Origin: Atopobium sp.
Lineage (GTDB): Bacteria; Actinomycetota; Coriobacteriia; Coriobacteriales; Atopobiaceae
Direction: 5' to 3'
DNA length: 8,621 nucleotides
NCBI GenBank assembly: GCA_015259045.1
Contig: JABZHD010000035.1
Location: 1 to 8,621 of the forward strand
Shown here piece after piece: positions 6,694 through 8,621 of this stretch. Each line of letters starts with the position of its first letter. Position 1 is the stretch's first letter. Both the position numbers and the translations under genes were made by a program. Below the pieces are notes generated by a model that made no database searches, was not told the DNA's origin, and was given only the letters and a program-made list of their open reading frames with translations.

Positions 6694-8481
6694 CTAATTT
6701 TCTGAGAAGGGACCTCTCCACATTTTGGGGTCAACCATGCCAATTTGCGTGTCAGTTTCTTGAGCAAGCTCCTTTAAAAGCTCCAGCATATCCTTAAAGC
6801 CCTCCTGAGCCTCCGCTGGATCAACTGACAACTCAGGCAGATGCATAGAAGCTCCTTGAATTTCTCGCAAAGAATTTCGTAAGGACTCTACCAGGTCAGA
6901 TTCGGAAGCCTTTGTATCTCTAATTCTGTCTTGCCAGACTGATGCGTGTGGAATTTGAGCGTTTGTGAGGCTCTTTGAAGACATTTCCAGAACCTCAGTG
7001 GTGTTTCTGCGGTCTTTTTGGCGAGCGTGAAGCATAGAAATAATTGCTTTGACCTCGTCAACCTTTCCCATCTCTTCCACAATGGCAGAAATACTCTTAT
7101 TCCACTCAAGATAGCTGGTAAGCACGTAGTCAACAAACTCGATGCGCTCTTGAGGCGTTGGTGCAACATTTTCCAGGCCATCAGTTACAACCTCAAAGAT
7201 ATTCTCGAGAACTGCATGGTCAATAGCTGGCGAGAAGGTATTTCTTACCCTTGCAAGGTCAACAATGTCTGCATGATACATATCTCCCAGAGGCCACAGA
7301 GAATGTGCGCTAGAAATTTCTGTTCCCTTGAGCGCAAGAATGGTTTTATCGGCAGTCTCAAGCGTTAAGTAGTTGTGCTGGTCAGCGTATGCGTAGCCGA
7401 ATGCACTCACCAATTTTGTATCGGTCAATGTCGAGAAAACCGTGCTATCCACAGTAACTTTATTAACCCGAAGTCTTGCGGTAAGCAACTCCGCAGCACT
7501 TGTTGCTCGAGAATCTTTGTTTGGAAGCAACAGTACGTGGACGCGCATAGGACCTAAAGCGTCTGAAGCAAGCGCAACGGTAACAAGAGAATTGAGCGAG
7601 CCATCAACTGCAATAAACACGCCGTCAAAGCCAGACTTTACCGTGTAGTCTCGCACTCCTGTAGCCAATACGCCCCAGGTAGTAAGTGCGCTGTTATAGA
7701 CACCCGCGGTATCTTCTCTATCAAAGTTTTCGATGGTGTCTTGGTCAACATCGCAGACAACCATATCTTCTGAGAATGAGGCTGCTTGTTTGACTAAATC
7801 TCCTGAAGGAGACAAGAAGAAGCTTGAACCACAAAACACCTGATTGCCATAGGCGCCAACAGCGTTTGCCGCAATAAGCCAGCTATCAAATTCTTCAACA
7901 TCTCCCAGATAGCGGCTTTCTGCCACCGCCATACCCATAGCGGATGACGAATCATCAACAGCAAAGCCAAAATACGGCAGGTAAATGACAGCATCTAACG
8001 AGTTGTCGACATCTTGCCACGCGTCAAGATCGTCGTAGGTAAAAGCAACACCAAACGTAAGGCCGCCTGCTTCAAATTTTGCGAGCTCAAAGGTATTCTC
8101 GCCAGATGTTTGTGCAGAGCTAGCAGAACGAGCAAGAGCGCTCATGTGCGCTATCTGGGCAGTCAATTTCAGCGGGGTTACGGCTCCGTTTCTAACGAGA
8201 AGAGCCTCACTAGCTGCACTTCCATCAAACTCTGTTACAACAGGAATAAGGGCTGCAATTGGAAGCTTTTCCGAAAGCGAATTGATAATCTCCGAGAGGT
8301 CTGCAAAAAGTCCTTCTATGTCAGCCTCTGGCACGCTTAGCAGCCCTGTAAGAGTTGGCGCAGGATAAATGACTAGCTCAGCACCTTGCTGTTGAGCTCT
8401 CTGAGCATATTCCAGCATGGTCTGAGCGGTAAACTCGAAGTCTCCGGCCTGAGTATTCATTTGTGCAACTGCTATGCGCAT
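6694..8481 (-). CDS. NAD+ synthetase-like protein (amidase + NadE layout) with altered active sites
   Basis: The 595-residue protein follows the plan of glutamine-dependent NAD+ synthetase. Residues 1-265 are nitrilase-like (MRIAVAQMNTQAGDFE start; YPAPTLTGL at 39-47). Residues 284-515 are NadE-like (GFDGVFIAVDGSLNS at 284-298, then ALGPMRVHVLLLP at 308-320). A helical segment (about 446-515) with SYLEW, QKDRRN and PHASVW resembles the NadE C-terminus. The key residues differ. The amidase Glu of FPExxLTGY is A41. No KxxLP lysine motif is seen near 104-116. The nucleophile Cys of the CxD motif is T148 in FTYDD. The ATP-binding SGGxDS loop reads DGSLNS at 293-298. TGNKSE and YGD motifs are also eroded (ETADKT near 375-380, LGDMYH near 398-403). 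Residues 520-595 are an acidic extension I do not recognise. The start ATG 8481 has AGGA 5 nt upstream. The frame is unbroken, so I infer a non-catalytic or repurposed homologue rather than a decaying gene. Confidence 0.8.
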   Translation of the reverse strand: MRIAVAQMNTQAGDFEFTAQTMLEYAQRAQQQGAELVIYPAPTLTGLLSVPEADIEGLFADLSEIINSLSEKLPIAALIPVVTEFDGSAASEALLVRNGAVTPLKLTAQIAHMSALARSASSAQTSGENTFELAKFEAGGLTFGVAFTYDDLDAWQDVDNSLDAVIYLPYFGFAVDDSSSAMGMAVAESRYLGDVEEFDSWLIAANAVGAYGNQVFCGSSFFLSPSGDLVKQAASFSEDMVVCDVDQDTIENFDREDTAGVYNSALTTWGVLATGVRDYTVKSGFDGVFIAVDGSLNSLVTVALASDALGPMRVHVLLLPNKDSRATSAAELLTARLRVNKVTVDSTVFSTLTDTKLVSAFGYAYADQHNYLTLETADKTILALKGTEISSAHSLWPLGDMYHADIVDLARVRNTFSPAIDHAVLENIFEVVTDGLENVAPTPQERIEFVDYVLTSYLEWNKSISAIVEEMGKVDEVKAIISMLHARQKDRRNTTEVLEMSSKSLTNAQIPHASVWQDRIRDTKASESDLVESLRNSLREIQGASMHLPELSVDPAEAQEGFKDMLELLKELAQETDTQIGMVDPKMWRGPFSEN

Positions 8482-8505
8482 ACCATTCCTATCATGAAGT
8501 GCTTA

Positions 8506-8529
8506 GTTTGTTTTTACCCAAAAACAAAC
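8506..8529. promoter_or_regulatory. Perfect inverted repeat upstream of the NadE-like gene, possible operator
   Basis: The arms GTTTGTTTTT (8506-8515) and AAAAACAAAC (8520-8529) are perfectly complementary around a 4-nt ACCC centre. The repeat lies 25 nt upstream of ATG 8481. Neither strand shows the GC-rich stem plus T-run of a terminator, so an operator for a dimeric regulator is more likely. No confident promoter hexamers were found next to it. Confidence 0.45.
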
Positions 8530-8545
8530 AGGTGTAGTAATAAGA

Positions 8546-8572
8546 AACGGAGCCGCAGGTAGCAGCTCCGTT
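8546..8572 (-). terminator. Probable terminator of an upstream minus-strand gene
   Basis: Arms AACGGAGC (8546-8553) and GCTCCGTT (8565-8572) pair perfectly over 8 bp around an 11-nt loop, within which two further GC pairs are possible. On the minus strand the stem is followed by a moderately T-rich run (TTTCTTATT). It would end transcription entering from the right of the window and isolate the NadE-like gene. Confidence 0.6.
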
Positions 8573-8589
8573 CAGATTCACAGATAAGC

Positions 8590-8621
8590 TTAGCTTGTTA
8601 AATATGCAACCAGTCTTAGAG
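8590..8621 (-). CDS. Possible 3' end of a gene extending beyond the right edge
   Basis: One minus-strand frame reads ...LRLVAYLTS and stops at TAA 8592-8590, 17 nt before the terminator-like hairpin at 8572-8546. The spacing suits the end of a gene, but ten codons are too few to identify a product, and another frame also stays open here. Confidence 0.25.
   Translation of the reverse strand, partial: LRLVAYLTS

Noticed and set aside
8014..8340. Plus-strand ORFs opposite the NadE-like gene (also 7018-7368 and 8144-8368)
   Set aside because: They are antisense to a long conserved frame, with Cys/Lys/Arg/Ser-rich compositions typical of shadows.

Overview
The window most likely comes from a low-GC actinobacterium of the class Coriobacteriia, perhaps Atopobiaceae (Atopobium/Lancefieldella/Olsenella-like). 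This is inferred from the combination of a tight ruvC-ruvA-ruvB operon, a Gram-positive LexA box (GAAC-N4-GTTC) in front of it, and large secreted proteins built from aromatic GW/YYF cell-wall or glucan-binding repeats, one ending in an L,D-transpeptidase domain. I did no database search, so the genus is a guess.

Bases 1-3941 (+ strand) hold two tandem paralogous genes for secreted repeat proteins. The first is cut by the left edge of the window, inside its signal peptide. It consists of repeats only and stops where its catalytic neighbour continues. The second is complete: signal peptide, Ala/Thr/Pro/Ser linker, 66-residue repeat modules, four 20-residue repeats, and a C-terminal YkuD-type L,D-transpeptidase with a full HxxN-SHGCVR-type active site. 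A symmetrical hairpin at 3968-4002 ends this unit and also faces the convergent minus-strand operon.

Bases 4023-6632 (- strand) hold ruvC, ruvA, ruvB and a small unrecognised helical protein. The three ruv genes overlap by 4 and 1 nt and the fourth follows ruvB after 14 nt. Together RuvA/RuvB migrate Holliday junctions and RuvC cuts them. A perfect palindrome containing a consensus-type LexA box lies just upstream of the ruvC ribosome binding site, so the unit is probably SOS-controlled.

Bases 6694-8481 (- strand) encode a 595-residue protein with the layout of glutamine-dependent NAD+ synthetase (nitrilase-type amidase followed by NadE-type domain). The expected catalytic residues of the amidase and the ATP-binding SGGxDS loop of the synthetase both appear to be replaced. 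This looks like a full-length pseudoenzyme under selection to stay open, and it is the most unusual item in the window. Upstream of it lie a perfect 10-bp inverted repeat and a probable terminator for a further minus-strand gene off the right edge.

No RNA genes, CRISPR arrays, insertion sequences or prophage genes were seen. No gene-free stretch exceeds 300 bases.
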